From: an uncultured Pelagibacteraceae bacterium
GTDB lineage: Bacteria > Pseudomonadota > Alphaproteobacteria > Pelagibacterales > Pelagibacteraceae
Length of the DNA: 64,000 nucleotides
Assembly (NCBI GenBank): GCA_902585045.1
Contig: CACICB010000002.1
Location: 120,085-184,084 of the forward strand
Reading direction: 5' to 3'
Below, in pieces: positions 1-8,941 of the stretch (its first letter is position 1; every line of letters starts with the position of its first letter). The notes beneath the pieces are model-generated. The model saw only the letters and a list, made by a program, of their open reading frames with translations, did no database searches and was not told where the DNA came from. Both the position numbers and the translations under genes were made by a program.

Positions 1-353
1 AGAGGAATTCCAATTAACATACAAAATAAAACAGCAGTAAAAATCATTGCTAATGTGGTCATACTTTCTGACCAAAGATCAACAAGATCAATAAAAACTA
101 AACTTACAAAAGAAAATATTGCAAATTTAATTCCATTTGTCCTGTAAGCGAAAATTATAAATATTAAAAGTATGATCGGAAAAGGAATAAAATTGAAAAG
201 AGAGTCTAAACTATTTAGAACAGTATCAATTGGAGCTGAGATTTTTTTAAAGAGTGGCCTTTGTTCAAACAGCCACTCTTTAATATTTCCCTCTATCCAT
301 TCACCTATTGGAATGTATATTTCGTAATCTGATGGGGCTAATTTTAAACTCAT
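1..353 (-). CDS. proW: Glycine betaine/proline ABC transporter permease (ProW-like), N-terminal part, truncated by window edge
   Basis: Reverse-strand ATG at 353 reads MSLKLAPSDYEIYIPIGEWIEGNIKEWLFEQRPLFKKISAPIDTVLNSLDSLF..., followed by hydrophobic segments; immediately downstream of proX on the same strand. Confidence 0.75.
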   Translation of the reverse strand, partial: MSLKLAPSDYEIYIPIGEWIEGNIKEWLFEQRPLFKKISAPIDTVLNSLDSLFNFIPFPIILLIFIIFAYRTNGIKFAIFSFVSLVFIDLVDLWSESMTTLAMIFTAVLFCMLIGIP

Positions 354-371
354 TAAAATTAACCTGAACCT

Positions 372-1313
372 TTACTTGATCCAACTATCAAATGTGCTTT
401 GATTAGCTTTTATCCATTCAGCTGCGTGTTTCTTAATAGCTTTTTCGCTTTTCTCACCCTTGTTCATCTTCAAGTTCTGAGCAGCAATATCTCCAAGAGG
501 TATAGAAGCTTTTTTAAGCATCTTTTCTACTTTTGGATTTGCTTTAAGAAAGTCTACGTTAGCTGCTGGTCTAATATCATCAGCGCCAAAACCTAAATTT
601 ACTTTAGACTTAGTAGCATTAGCGATCTTAGTTGGTTTTGTTTTACTGTATGGAACTTCAATCCAAACTACATCTTTACCAAGTTTTAAAGCACCAACAG
701 TCCAGTTAGGTGTCCATGTATAAAATAGAATTGACTTTCCATTTTTGTATTTAGACACTGCATCTGCCATTGAAGCTGAATAGTCTGCTTTTACTGGATT
801 TATAAAATCACCTAATCCAAGTTCATCAAAGTGTTTTGTGATTTGTTTTTCACATCCCCAGCCTGGAGGGCAAGCAACCATGTCTGCTTTTCCATCTCCA
901 TTAGAGTCAAACTCTTTAGCATGTTTTTTAATATCCATTACACTTTTGATACCAAATTTATCTGCTGATTTTTTATCAATCAAGTAACCTTGGGCTCCTC
1001 CACCCTTCATTACATAACCAACTGGTTTAACTTTTCCTTTAGACTCTGAAATGTAACCATCATGAGTTCCGAACCAGCCGTTCACCCACAAATCAACATC
1101 ACCTGATGTTGCCGCTACATAAAACACTTGAGGTTTCATTACAGTTGGGCCTGAAACTTTGTAACCCATTTTCTCAAGAGCTGCCTTATAGATCTCAGCC
1201 TGAAAATAACCTGTATCCCAGTCTGCCTTACCCATTTTGATCTCATTGGCGAATACAGCACTACTAATAGTAAGAGCTGCAATTATTGATACTAAATGTT
1301 TTAAATATCTCAT
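372..1313 (-). CDS. proX: Glycine betaine/proline ABC transporter substrate-binding protein (copy 1)
   Basis: Signal peptide; KMGKADWDTGYFQAEIYKAALEKMGYKV, DLWVNGWFG, ILFYTWTPNWT typical of OpuAC/ProX family. Confidence 0.88.
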   Translation of the reverse strand: MRYLKHLVSIIAALTISSAVFANEIKMGKADWDTGYFQAEIYKAALEKMGYKVSGPTVMKPQVFYVAATSGDVDLWVNGWFGTHDGYISESKGKVKPVGYVMKGGGAQGYLIDKKSADKFGIKSVMDIKKHAKEFDSNGDGKADMVACPPGWGCEKQITKHFDELGLGDFINPVKADYSASMADAVSKYKNGKSILFYTWTPNWTVGALKLGKDVVWIEVPYSKTKPTKIANATKSKVNLGFGADDIRPAANVDFLKANPKVEKMLKKASIPLGDIAAQNLKMNKGEKSEKAIKKHAAEWIKANQSTFDSWIK

Positions 1314-1394
1314 CTTCCCTCCTAAATTTAGAAAATTTTAACATGTATAAATTTTGAATGTAACCGTAATACAACTAAAAAGTGAGATATGTCT

Positions 1395-1420
1395 TATATG
1401 CGCACTATCGTGCGCATATA
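1395..1420. terminator. Perfect 11-bp hairpin between the two proX genes
   Basis: TATATGCGCAC-TATC-GTGCGCATATA; GC core, in the proX intergenic gap. Confidence 0.6.
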
Positions 1421-1441
1421 TTCTTATTTGCTAATTTTTTT

Positions 1442-2383
1442 TTATTTTATCCAACTATTAAAAGTTTTTTGATTAGATTTAATCCATTCTTCAGCATGTT
1501 TCTTTATTGCTTTTTCACTTTTCTCACCCTTATTCATTTTTAAGTTCTGAGCAGCAATATCAGCTAAAGGTATAGATGCTTTTTTTAAAAACTTTTCTAC
1601 TTTTGGATTAGCTTTTAAAAAATCAACATTCGCAGCTGGTCTAATGTCGTTCACACCAAATCCCATATTAAGTTTTGACTTTGTTGCATTTGGTACGCTA
1701 ACCACTTTTGTTTCGCTAAAAGGAGCTTCAATCCAAACTACATCTTCACCTAATTTTAAAGTTCCGACTGTCCAGTTCGGTGTCCAAGTATAAAATAAAA
1801 CAGATTTACCGTTTTTATATCTTGAAATTATATCGGCCATAGCAGCTGAGTAATCTGCTTTTATTGGATTAATAAATTCACCCAGACCAAGTTCTTCAAA
1901 ATGTCTTGATATAATTTTTTCACAACCCCATCCTGGATGACAAGCAACCATATCTGCTTTGCCATCGCCGTTAGAGTCAAACTCTTTAGCGTAATTTTTT
2001 ATATCCATTACTGATTTTATATTAAATTTGTCTGCAGTTTTTTTGTCAATTAGGTAACCTTGTAACCCACCGCTTTTTGCAACATATCCTACAGGTTTTA
2101 CTTTACCCATAGCCTCTTTTACATAAGAGTCGTGATTTCCAAACCATCCATTCACCCAAAGATCCATATCTCCTGCTGCTGCCGCAACATAGAACACCTG
2201 AGGTTTCATAACAGTTGGGCCAGTAACTTTATAACCCATTTTTTCTAATGCTTTTTTATAAACTTCTGCTTGGAAATAACCTGTGTCCCAATCAGCTTTA
2301 CCCATTTTTATTTCTTTTGCGTTTATTGATAAACTTAATGTTGAAACAAAAACTATAGTTATTAACGTTTTTAATAATTTCAT
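1442..2383 (-). CDS. proX: Glycine betaine/proline ABC transporter substrate-binding protein (copy 2)
   Basis: Near full-length similarity to the 372..1313 product, same length (313 aa). Confidence 0.88.
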   Translation of the reverse strand: MKLLKTLITIVFVSTLSLSINAKEIKMGKADWDTGYFQAEVYKKALEKMGYKVTGPTVMKPQVFYVAAAAGDMDLWVNGWFGNHDSYVKEAMGKVKPVGYVAKSGGLQGYLIDKKTADKFNIKSVMDIKNYAKEFDSNGDGKADMVACHPGWGCEKIISRHFEELGLGEFINPIKADYSAAMADIISRYKNGKSVLFYTWTPNWTVGTLKLGEDVVWIEAPFSETKVVSVPNATKSKLNMGFGVNDIRPAANVDFLKANPKVEKFLKKASIPLADIAAQNLKMNKGEKSEKAIKKHAEEWIKSNQKTFNSWIK

Positions 2384-2468
2384 AATTATCCTTTTGTTGT
2401 AATTATATTAAATTATAAAAAATTTTAATGAAAAGAGAGTATTGTCGCAGAAATATTTATGAAGTTAT

Positions 2469-2867
2469 CTAATCCTTTTTACACTTTTTGCAAATACCAA
2501 AAAATTCTAAGTTAAATCTTTTAAATTTCATTCCTTTTTTATGATTAAAACCAGATAAATATTTTGAAAGTTTGGTATCACTTATTTCATCTACCATTTC
2601 ACAACTTTCACAGATCGAAAACGCTGTTGCTTTTGAAATTTCACAATCTGAACTTCTGCATGCAACAAAAGCATTTTTACTTTCTATTTTATGAATTTTA
2701 CCCATTGCAATCAATTTATCTAACGCTCGATAAATTTGTTGAGGTGCATTTATTCCTTTTTTTTGTACGTTGAATAAAATAGAGTAAGCTTTTAAAGGAC
2801 CCTTTGCTTTTTCAATAATATCTAAAACAATTTGTTGATTTCTAGAAAGTGTTTGTGCTTGTGCCAT
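2469..2867 (-). CDS. zur: Fur-family transcriptional regulator, probable Zur (start likely at internal MAQAQTL)
   Basis: Winged-helix plus paired Cys motifs (CRSSDC, CESC, CKKC); clustered with znuBC. Confidence 0.82.
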   Translation of the reverse strand: MAQAQTLSRNQQIVLDIIEKAKGPLKAYSILFNVQKKGINAPQQIYRALDKLIAMGKIHKIESKNAFVACRSSDCEISKATAFSICESCEMVDEISDTKLSKYLSGFNHKKGMKFKRFNLEFFGICKKCKKD

Positions 2868-2889
2868 AATATAATTTACCAATTAAACA

Positions 2890-3693
2890 TTATTTTTTCA
2901 ATTCGGAATATTTTTTAAACTTAATAAGTGAAAAACAAAAAAGTATTAAAGCTGCAGTTATGATTGAAGGTCCAGAAGGAGTATTAAATTCTAAAGATGA
3001 AAACAATCCTATCATTACTGATAGAAGTCCTCCAACTATTGATAGGACAACCATTTGTTGAGGATTGTTCGAAATGTTCCTGGCCATTGCTGCAGGTATA
3101 ATAAGCATTCCGGTTATTAACAATAGTCCCACAATTTTTATAGAAATTGCAATTATTGCAGCCATTAAAATTGTAAATATTGCATTTATCTTATCTGGTT
3201 TCATGCCCTCTGCTTCAGCTAAATCATAATTTACTGTTGAAGCGAATAATGGCTTCCAAATTAATTTTAGTACTAAAAGGATTAATGCACCTCCTATCCA
3301 AATAAACATTAAATCAATTTCATTAACAGCAAGTATATCTCCGAATAATAATCCCATTACATCAAATCTGATTGATGTTAAAAAACCTAAAATAACAAAA
3401 CCTACTGCCAATGAGGCGTGTGCAAGTAAGCCAAGTAATGCATCGTTTGGTAATTTTGTTTTTTTTTGTAATTTTAGAAGAATGATTGCCAGTGCTGCAG
3501 ATATTAAGAAAACTGCAAAGGCAATATTAATATCGAAAAAAACTGCCATAGTTACACCTAACAAAGCTGAGTGAGCTAAAGTTCCTGCAAAGAAAGAAAA
3601 TCTTCGCCAAATAATGAAACAACCAAAAGGTCCTGTTATCAAAGCGATACCAATTCCTGCAAATAAAGCTCTTATAAAAAAATCATCAAACAT
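2890..3693 (-). CDS. znuB: Zinc ABC transporter permease
   Basis: ABC-3 type permease pattern (LLITGMLIIPAAMARN), next to ATPase and Zur. Confidence 0.87.
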   Translation of the reverse strand: MFDDFFIRALFAGIGIALITGPFGCFIIWRRFSFFAGTLAHSALLGVTMAVFFDINIAFAVFLISAALAIILLKLQKKTKLPNDALLGLLAHASLAVGFVILGFLTSIRFDVMGLLFGDILAVNEIDLMFIWIGGALILLVLKLIWKPLFASTVNYDLAEAEGMKPDKINAIFTILMAAIIAISIKIVGLLLITGMLIIPAAMARNISNNPQQMVVLSIVGGLLSVMIGLFSSLEFNTPSGPSIITAALILFCFSLIKFKKYSELKK

Positions 3694-3695
3694 GA

Positions 3696-4448
3696 TTATT
3701 GCTTTCGGTTAATTGTTCCATCTTGCGAATGAGTATGATCGTGTTTATGCTCATATAGAGTAAGGACCTTTGATGCACGGTCTCCAAATAATTCTTTATA
3801 CTTTTCGTCTTGAGCAACAATATGTGGTTTACCAGAACAACACACGTGTCCATTTAGACAGATTACATGATCAGTGGCTGACATTACCATATGTAAATCG
3901 TGGGAAATTAAAAGTATTCCACAACTGAGATCTTCTGAAATTTTCTTGATCAATTCATAAATAGCTACTTCTCCTTTAAAGTCTACGCCCTGAACAGGTT
4001 CATCTAAAACTAAAAGCTCAGGTTTCTTTGCAATAGCTCTTGCGATTAAAACTCTTTGAAACTCGCCACCTGAGAGGTTACTTAAACTCTTCTGCTTTAA
4101 ATGTTCAACGCCTGTTAAATTTAGGACATCACTAATTTGCTCGTTGTTTACATCTTTGGTCAAAAACATGAAATCAATTACTCTTATTGGTAAAGTCCAA
4201 TCGATTGATATTTTTTGAGGTACATAACCAATCTTATTAGTAAATTTTTTTACATTACCCATTATATTTTTGTGAATACCTAAAGCTATTTTTGCTGTTG
4301 TAGATTTTCCTGATCCGTTTGGACCAATTAAAGTGACGATCTCCCCTTCTCGGACTTCAAAAGAAACTCCCTCTACTAATATTTTAGAGTTTATAGAAAG
4401 ACCAGCTTTTTCAACTTGAAGGAGAGTCTTTTTATTTTCATTTTTCAT
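3696..4448 (-). CDS. znuC: Zinc ABC transporter ATP-binding protein
   Basis: Walker A GPNGSGKST, signature LSGGEFQRV, Walker B LLVLDEP; His-rich C-terminus. Confidence 0.9.
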   Translation of the reverse strand: MKNENKKTLLQVEKAGLSINSKILVEGVSFEVREGEIVTLIGPNGSGKSTTAKIALGIHKNIMGNVKKFTNKIGYVPQKISIDWTLPIRVIDFMFLTKDVNNEQISDVLNLTGVEHLKQKSLSNLSGGEFQRVLIARAIAKKPELLVLDEPVQGVDFKGEVAIYELIKKISEDLSCGILLISHDLHMVMSATDHVICLNGHVCCSGKPHIVAQDEKYKELFGDRASKVLTLYEHKHDHTHSQDGTINRKQ

Positions 4449-4471
4449 AAATTAAACCTTGACGATTAAAA

Positions 4472-4503
4472 TGTTATATTATAACAAATGTTACATTATA
4501 ACA
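4472..4503. promoter_or_regulatory. Two tandem palindromes, candidate Zur boxes, in the znuCB/znuA divergent promoter
   Basis: TGTTATA-T-TATAACA (4472-4486, perfect) and TGTTACA-T-TATAACA (4489-4503, one mismatch). Confidence 0.75.
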
Positions 4504-4508
4504 ATCTT

Positions 4509-5519
4509 ATGTTAAACAAAATTTTAAAGCTTACAATAACTATATTTTTAATCTTTGGGCTTAAGTCTTCTGTGAACGCGGATGTAAATGTAGTCACATC
4601 AATAAAACCTATTCATTCTTTAGCTAGTTACGTAATGGATGGTGTAGGCAAACCTGATGTAATTGTTGACGGCTATAATTCACCACATGGATTTAGCCTT
4701 AAACCGTCACATGCAAAAATGATTGAAAAAGCAGATCTAATAATTTGGGTTGGTGAAGATTTAGAAGCTTTCCTAGAAAAACCATTAAATACAATTGCTA
4801 AGAAAGCTGTAAATATTGAAATAATGAATTTAAGTGGAGTTAAAAAACTTAAATTTAGAGAAAAAAATATATTTGAAGGTCATGATGATCATGGACACGG
4901 TCATAAAGAGAAAAAACATGATGATCACGGACACGGTCATAAAGAAAAGAAACACGATGATCATGATCATAAAAAGGCTAAACATGATGATCATGGCCAT
5001 GAGGGACATGCTCACGGAGAACACGATCCACATGTTTGGTTAGATCCAATGAATGCTAAAGTAATTATAAAAGAAATCGAAAAACAATTAGTTAAATTGG
5101 ATCCAGATAACAGCTCTAAATATAAAGCTAATTCTAAAAAAGCTCAGTCTGAATTAGATAATTTAACAAAAAATATTAAAAGAGATCTTAAAGGAAATCT
5201 TAGATTTGTAGTTTTCCATGATGCCTATCAATATTTTGAAAATAGATTTGGTATTAAAGTTCTTGGAGCTTTAACAGTAAATCCAGACGTTTTACCTGGA
5301 GCTGAACAATTATCTGAAATAAGAGAGGTAATAGAACATGAAAAAGTTAATTGTCTTTTTTCAGAACCTCAATTCAACCCAGCTATTATAAAATCTATAG
5401 CGAAAGACACTAAAATTAAAACTGGTGTTTTAGATCCTCTTGGTGCAACCTTAGATAAAGGCAAAGGCATGTACTCTGAACTTTTACAAAGTATGTACGC
5501 TTCATTTAAAGGTTGTTAG
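4509..5519 (+). CDS. znuA: Zinc ABC transporter substrate-binding protein ZnuA with His-rich loop (ORF track starts at 4488; 4509 more likely)
   Basis: MLNKILKLTITIFLIFGLKSSVNA signal peptide; VVTSIKPIHSLASYVM; (HDDHGHGHKEKK)n; HDPHVWLDP. Confidence 0.88.
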   Translation: MLNKILKLTITIFLIFGLKSSVNADVNVVTSIKPIHSLASYVMDGVGKPDVIVDGYNSPHGFSLKPSHAKMIEKADLIIWVGEDLEAFLEKPLNTIAKKAVNIEIMNLSGVKKLKFREKNIFEGHDDHGHGHKEKKHDDHGHGHKEKKHDDHDHKKAKHDDHGHEGHAHGEHDPHVWLDPMNAKVIIKEIEKQLVKLDPDNSSKYKANSKKAQSELDNLTKNIKRDLKGNLRFVVFHDAYQYFENRFGIKVLGALTVNPDVLPGAEQLSEIREVIEHEKVNCLFSEPQFNPAIIKSIAKDTKIKTGVLDPLGATLDKGKGMYSELLQSMYASFKGC

Positions 5520-5524
5520 GAAAT

Positions 5525-6967
5525 TTATCTTTCAATAACTAAAGTATCTTTAGAGCCACCACCTTGAGAACTATTAACGATTGTGCTTCCTTTTTTAAGA
5601 GCAACTCTAGTTAGTCCGCCTGTTGTCACCCAAGATTTTTTACCAGTTAATACAAATGGTCTTAAATCTAAATGTCTAGGCTCAATTCCCTCTTCAGAAA
5701 TTGTGGGATTAGTAGATAAAATTTCTAATGGTTGAGCGATATAATCACTTGGCTTAGCTTTAATTTTATCTATCATATCTTCTCTTTCTTCTTTTGAGGC
5801 TTTAGGACCAATTAATATTCCATTGCCACCTGATCCATTAGTAGGTTTTACAACTAATTTAGAAATATTTTCAATGACATGGTCTTTATGAATTTTTTTT
5901 CTACACAAAAAAGTTTGGACTTGTTTTAATTTTGGTTCTTCATCTAAATAAAATTTAATCATTTTATCTACGTAAGAATAAATAGCTTTATCATCTGCTA
6001 TCCCTGTTCCAGGTGCATTTACAATACCAACATTACCTTTACGCCAACATTTAAATAAACCAGGAACACCTAGTAAAGAATGTTTATAAAAAACTTTTGG
6101 ATCTAAGAAGTTATCATCTATCCTTCTATAAATACAATCAACTTTCATCGGGCCTGTTACAGTTTTCATATAAACAAAATCTTTTTCAACAAATAAATCT
6201 TTTCCTTCAACAAGCGCGATACCCATTTGTTCAGCTAAAAATCTATGTTCGAAATAAGCTGAGTTATATCTTCCCGGAGTTAAAACACACATATGTGGGT
6301 TTCTTGTTTTTCGAGGGACACATTCAAGCATGCAGTGATATAATTTATTTGGATATTGATGAACTGAGGAAACTCTATATTTCGTAAATAATTCAGGAAA
6401 AACATCTCTCATCACCATTCGATTTTCAAGCATGTAAGAAACTCCTGAAGGAACTCTTAAATTGTCTTCTAGGACCATAAACTCACCATTGATATTTCTT
6501 ATTAAATCAATTCCTGAAATATTAGACCAAGCTTTATATTTTGGTGAGAAACCATAGCACTCTCTTAAATAAAACGGTGAATTAAAAACTAATTCTTCAG
6601 GAATAATATTATCTTTGAAAATTTTTCTATCGTTATAAACATCGTCTATAAAAAGGTTTAGAGCTTTTACCCTTTGAAGCAATCCTTTTGAAACCTTAGC
6701 CCAATCTTTCTTAAGAATAATTCTAGGAATAATATCTAAAGGCCATTTTTTTTCTTGGAGTTTTTTTCCAGACGAATAAACTCGAAAATTTATTCCCCTA
6801 GCATTTATTGTACTTGCACAGTTCTTTTCAATTTCATTTAATTTCTTGATACCATGTCTCTCTAAAATATGAGAAATAATTACAGCTTGCCTGCGCAGCT
6901 TATGATCAGAGTTTAGATACTCATCATAAGTTTTTTTAGAGTCGTATTTTTTCCACAAATTAACCAT
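5525..6967 (-). CDS. Circularly permuted ATP-grasp family protein
   Basis: LDLRPFVLTGKKSWVTTGGLTRVA, VVKPTNGSGGNGILIGP; typical neighbour of Anbu protease. Confidence 0.85.
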   Translation of the reverse strand: MVNLWKKYDSKKTYDEYLNSDHKLRRQAVIISHILERHGIKKLNEIEKNCASTINARGINFRVYSSGKKLQEKKWPLDIIPRIILKKDWAKVSKGLLQRVKALNLFIDDVYNDRKIFKDNIIPEELVFNSPFYLRECYGFSPKYKAWSNISGIDLIRNINGEFMVLEDNLRVPSGVSYMLENRMVMRDVFPELFTKYRVSSVHQYPNKLYHCMLECVPRKTRNPHMCVLTPGRYNSAYFEHRFLAEQMGIALVEGKDLFVEKDFVYMKTVTGPMKVDCIYRRIDDNFLDPKVFYKHSLLGVPGLFKCWRKGNVGIVNAPGTGIADDKAIYSYVDKMIKFYLDEEPKLKQVQTFLCRKKIHKDHVIENISKLVVKPTNGSGGNGILIGPKASKEEREDMIDKIKAKPSDYIAQPLEILSTNPTISEEGIEPRHLDLRPFVLTGKKSWVTTGGLTRVALKKGSTIVNSSQGGGSKDTLVIER

Positions 6968-7072
6968 ATAATAATTCTTAATAGTTTTTTGCCTTTATCA
7001 AATGCACAAATTGGATAGTAGCTATGATAATAAAGAATTGAATATTTATTATTTTTTAAATAAGAATTCACC

Positions 7073-7795
7073 ATGACATATTGTATAGGTATTAAGACTA
7101 ATGGCGGTGTTGTTTTAGCCTCTGACTCAAGAACTAATGCTGGGTTAGACAATGTCAATATTTACTCGAAAATGCTTACCTATGATGTGGGCGATAGAAC
7201 TGTTATCATTGTAACTTCTGGAAATTTAGCTACATCTCAGGCTGTATTTAAATCAATCGAAAAAGATATTAAGGATAACAATTCTCTAAACTTAAACAAA
7301 TGTAAAGATTTTGAACAAATTGCATCATACATCGGTAAGTTAACAATAAAACATTCTTCACCAGATGGTGTTAACACTGATAGTCTAGTCTTAGGTGCAA
7401 CTTTTATAATTGGAGGACAAATAAAAGGTCAAGATTTAGAACTTTATTTAATTTATCCTCAAGGAAACTACATAAGACCAGCAGATAGTAAACCTTATTT
7501 AGTAATTGGGGAAGTTAAATACGGAAAACCGATATTAGATCGTGTCATAACTCCCTCAGTTTCAATTGGTGATGCTGCTAGGTGTGCTTTAATTTCTATG
7601 GACTCTACTTTAAAAAGTGATCTTACGGTTGGACCTCCAATAGACTTAGCCGTTTTCAAAAAAGGTGAAAAGAAATTATCTTATATAAAATGTCTTAATA
7701 CAAATGACGAAGATTATAAAAAGATTTGTGATAAATGGTCAGATAAAGTTTTGCAAGTATTCGATACTTTTCCAAAATTTGATTGGGAAAAGTAA
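7073..7795 (+). CDS. Proteasome-type protease, Anbu (bacterial ancestral beta-subunit) family
   Basis: MTYCIGIKTNGGVVLASDSRTNAG...YSKM N-terminus with Thr2 as candidate nucleophile; YGKPILDRV. Confidence 0.88.
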   Translation: MTYCIGIKTNGGVVLASDSRTNAGLDNVNIYSKMLTYDVGDRTVIIVTSGNLATSQAVFKSIEKDIKDNNSLNLNKCKDFEQIASYIGKLTIKHSSPDGVNTDSLVLGATFIIGGQIKGQDLELYLIYPQGNYIRPADSKPYLVIGEVKYGKPILDRVITPSVSIGDAARCALISMDSTLKSDLTVGPPIDLAVFKKGEKKLSYIKCLNTNDEDYKKICDKWSDKVLQVFDTFPKFDWEK

Positions 7796-7797
7796 TT

Positions 7798-8919
7798 TTA
7801 ATATTTTTTCTCTTTAATTATCTTAAATATTTTTTTGATATATAATGCGTGCGCTTCCTCATTTAAATGAGAAGCTGGATCATTAAGTGCATATATATTC
7901 TCTTTTTGAAATCGATTGCTTTGTATTATCTCATTGAAATTTATATGTATAATTTTTGGGGACAAATTAAGCTCATTAATAATATTTGAAACATTGACAT
8001 TATAATTTCCCTCAAAATGGTTTTTATGTGGGAAAGTTACTATAAATATTTTCTTTAAATATTTTTTTGAAACTAAATAGTCGAGATATTCTTGTGTTCT
8101 TTTTTTGAAATATTCTTTTTCTTGGTTATTGATGTTAATTAAGTACTTTTGAATTTGTTGAAATTCACATTTATAATTTCCCCCATTTTTAAATCCAAAT
8201 TTTTTAATATTTAAAACTCTAGTTTTTATTTCATGGTAGGTCTTATAAATGTAATAATTGGTTATGTGAAAATTAATAAATTTTTTTTTTTCAAGTTGAA
8301 TTCTTGAAAAATTATAGTGCTTAGATGCGTCCAAAACTGCACCTGTATTAAATTCTCTTTTTATAGATTTAACGCTACCGTCATTATTTTCTACAATGTT
8401 ATGTTTATACCTACATAATTCATCTCCTATATCTGTTTGATCTATGATTGAAATAATGTAATCGGGTTTTACTCTGTACTCTTCTTCAAGAATTTTATAT
8501 TGTACTTTCATTGGGCTAGGAGAGTAAGATGAGATTCCGCTATTTATTAAGCCAATATTTAGTCTTTTTACTATATCGTTTAAGCTGTCAAAAGTTTGAT
8601 CTTTGAATACCATGTATTCCGCCCAGGAGTCGCCTTGTATTAAATAATTGTCTTTATCGCTTTTGTATTCGGAAATAGTAGAAAATAAATAATCTTCTTT
8701 ATTCCAAAGAATGTTTTGTTTTTCGTGGAGCCAATTATTTCCTCTTAAGTGATGTAACTTTTTAGAATATTTTTCATGAAAATTTAAATTCTCGAGATTT
8801 GTGAAGTTATTTTTATCTTTATATTTTTCTAAAACTGCTACCCAAATAAAAACTAAAAGATAAACGAGTATTGCAGAAAATGTTAATGAAAAAAAAACTA
8901 AAATAATATTTTTTTTCAT
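7798..8919 (-). CDS. SGNH/GDSL-like hydrolase domain protein, membrane anchored
   Basis: N-terminal TM; IQGDSWAEYM block and C-terminal DPASHLNEEAHALY (catalytic D-x-x-H style). Confidence 0.6.
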   Translation of the reverse strand: MKKNIILVFFSLTFSAILVYLLVFIWVAVLEKYKDKNNFTNLENLNFHEKYSKKLHHLRGNNWLHEKQNILWNKEDYLFSTISEYKSDKDNYLIQGDSWAEYMVFKDQTFDSLNDIVKRLNIGLINSGISSYSPSPMKVQYKILEEEYRVKPDYIISIIDQTDIGDELCRYKHNIVENNDGSVKSIKREFNTGAVLDASKHYNFSRIQLEKKKFINFHITNYYIYKTYHEIKTRVLNIKKFGFKNGGNYKCEFQQIQKYLININNQEKEYFKKRTQEYLDYLVSKKYLKKIFIVTFPHKNHFEGNYNVNVSNIINELNLSPKIIHINFNEIIQSNRFQKENIYALNDPASHLNEEAHALYIKKIFKIIKEKKY

Positions 8920-8941
8920 TTAGAAAAACTAAATGTTTTAT

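Noticed and set aside
4830-5043. Alternative-frame ORFs 4830..5033 and 4834..5043 in the His-rich part of znuA
   Set aside because: Products of the repetitive GAT/CAT codons read in other frames; low-complexity Met/Ile-rich peptides
6913-7158. 81-aa minus ORF across the Anbu/ATP-grasp intergenic region
   Set aside because: Antisense to the Anbu start with no domain-like sequence; destroys the obvious divergent promoter
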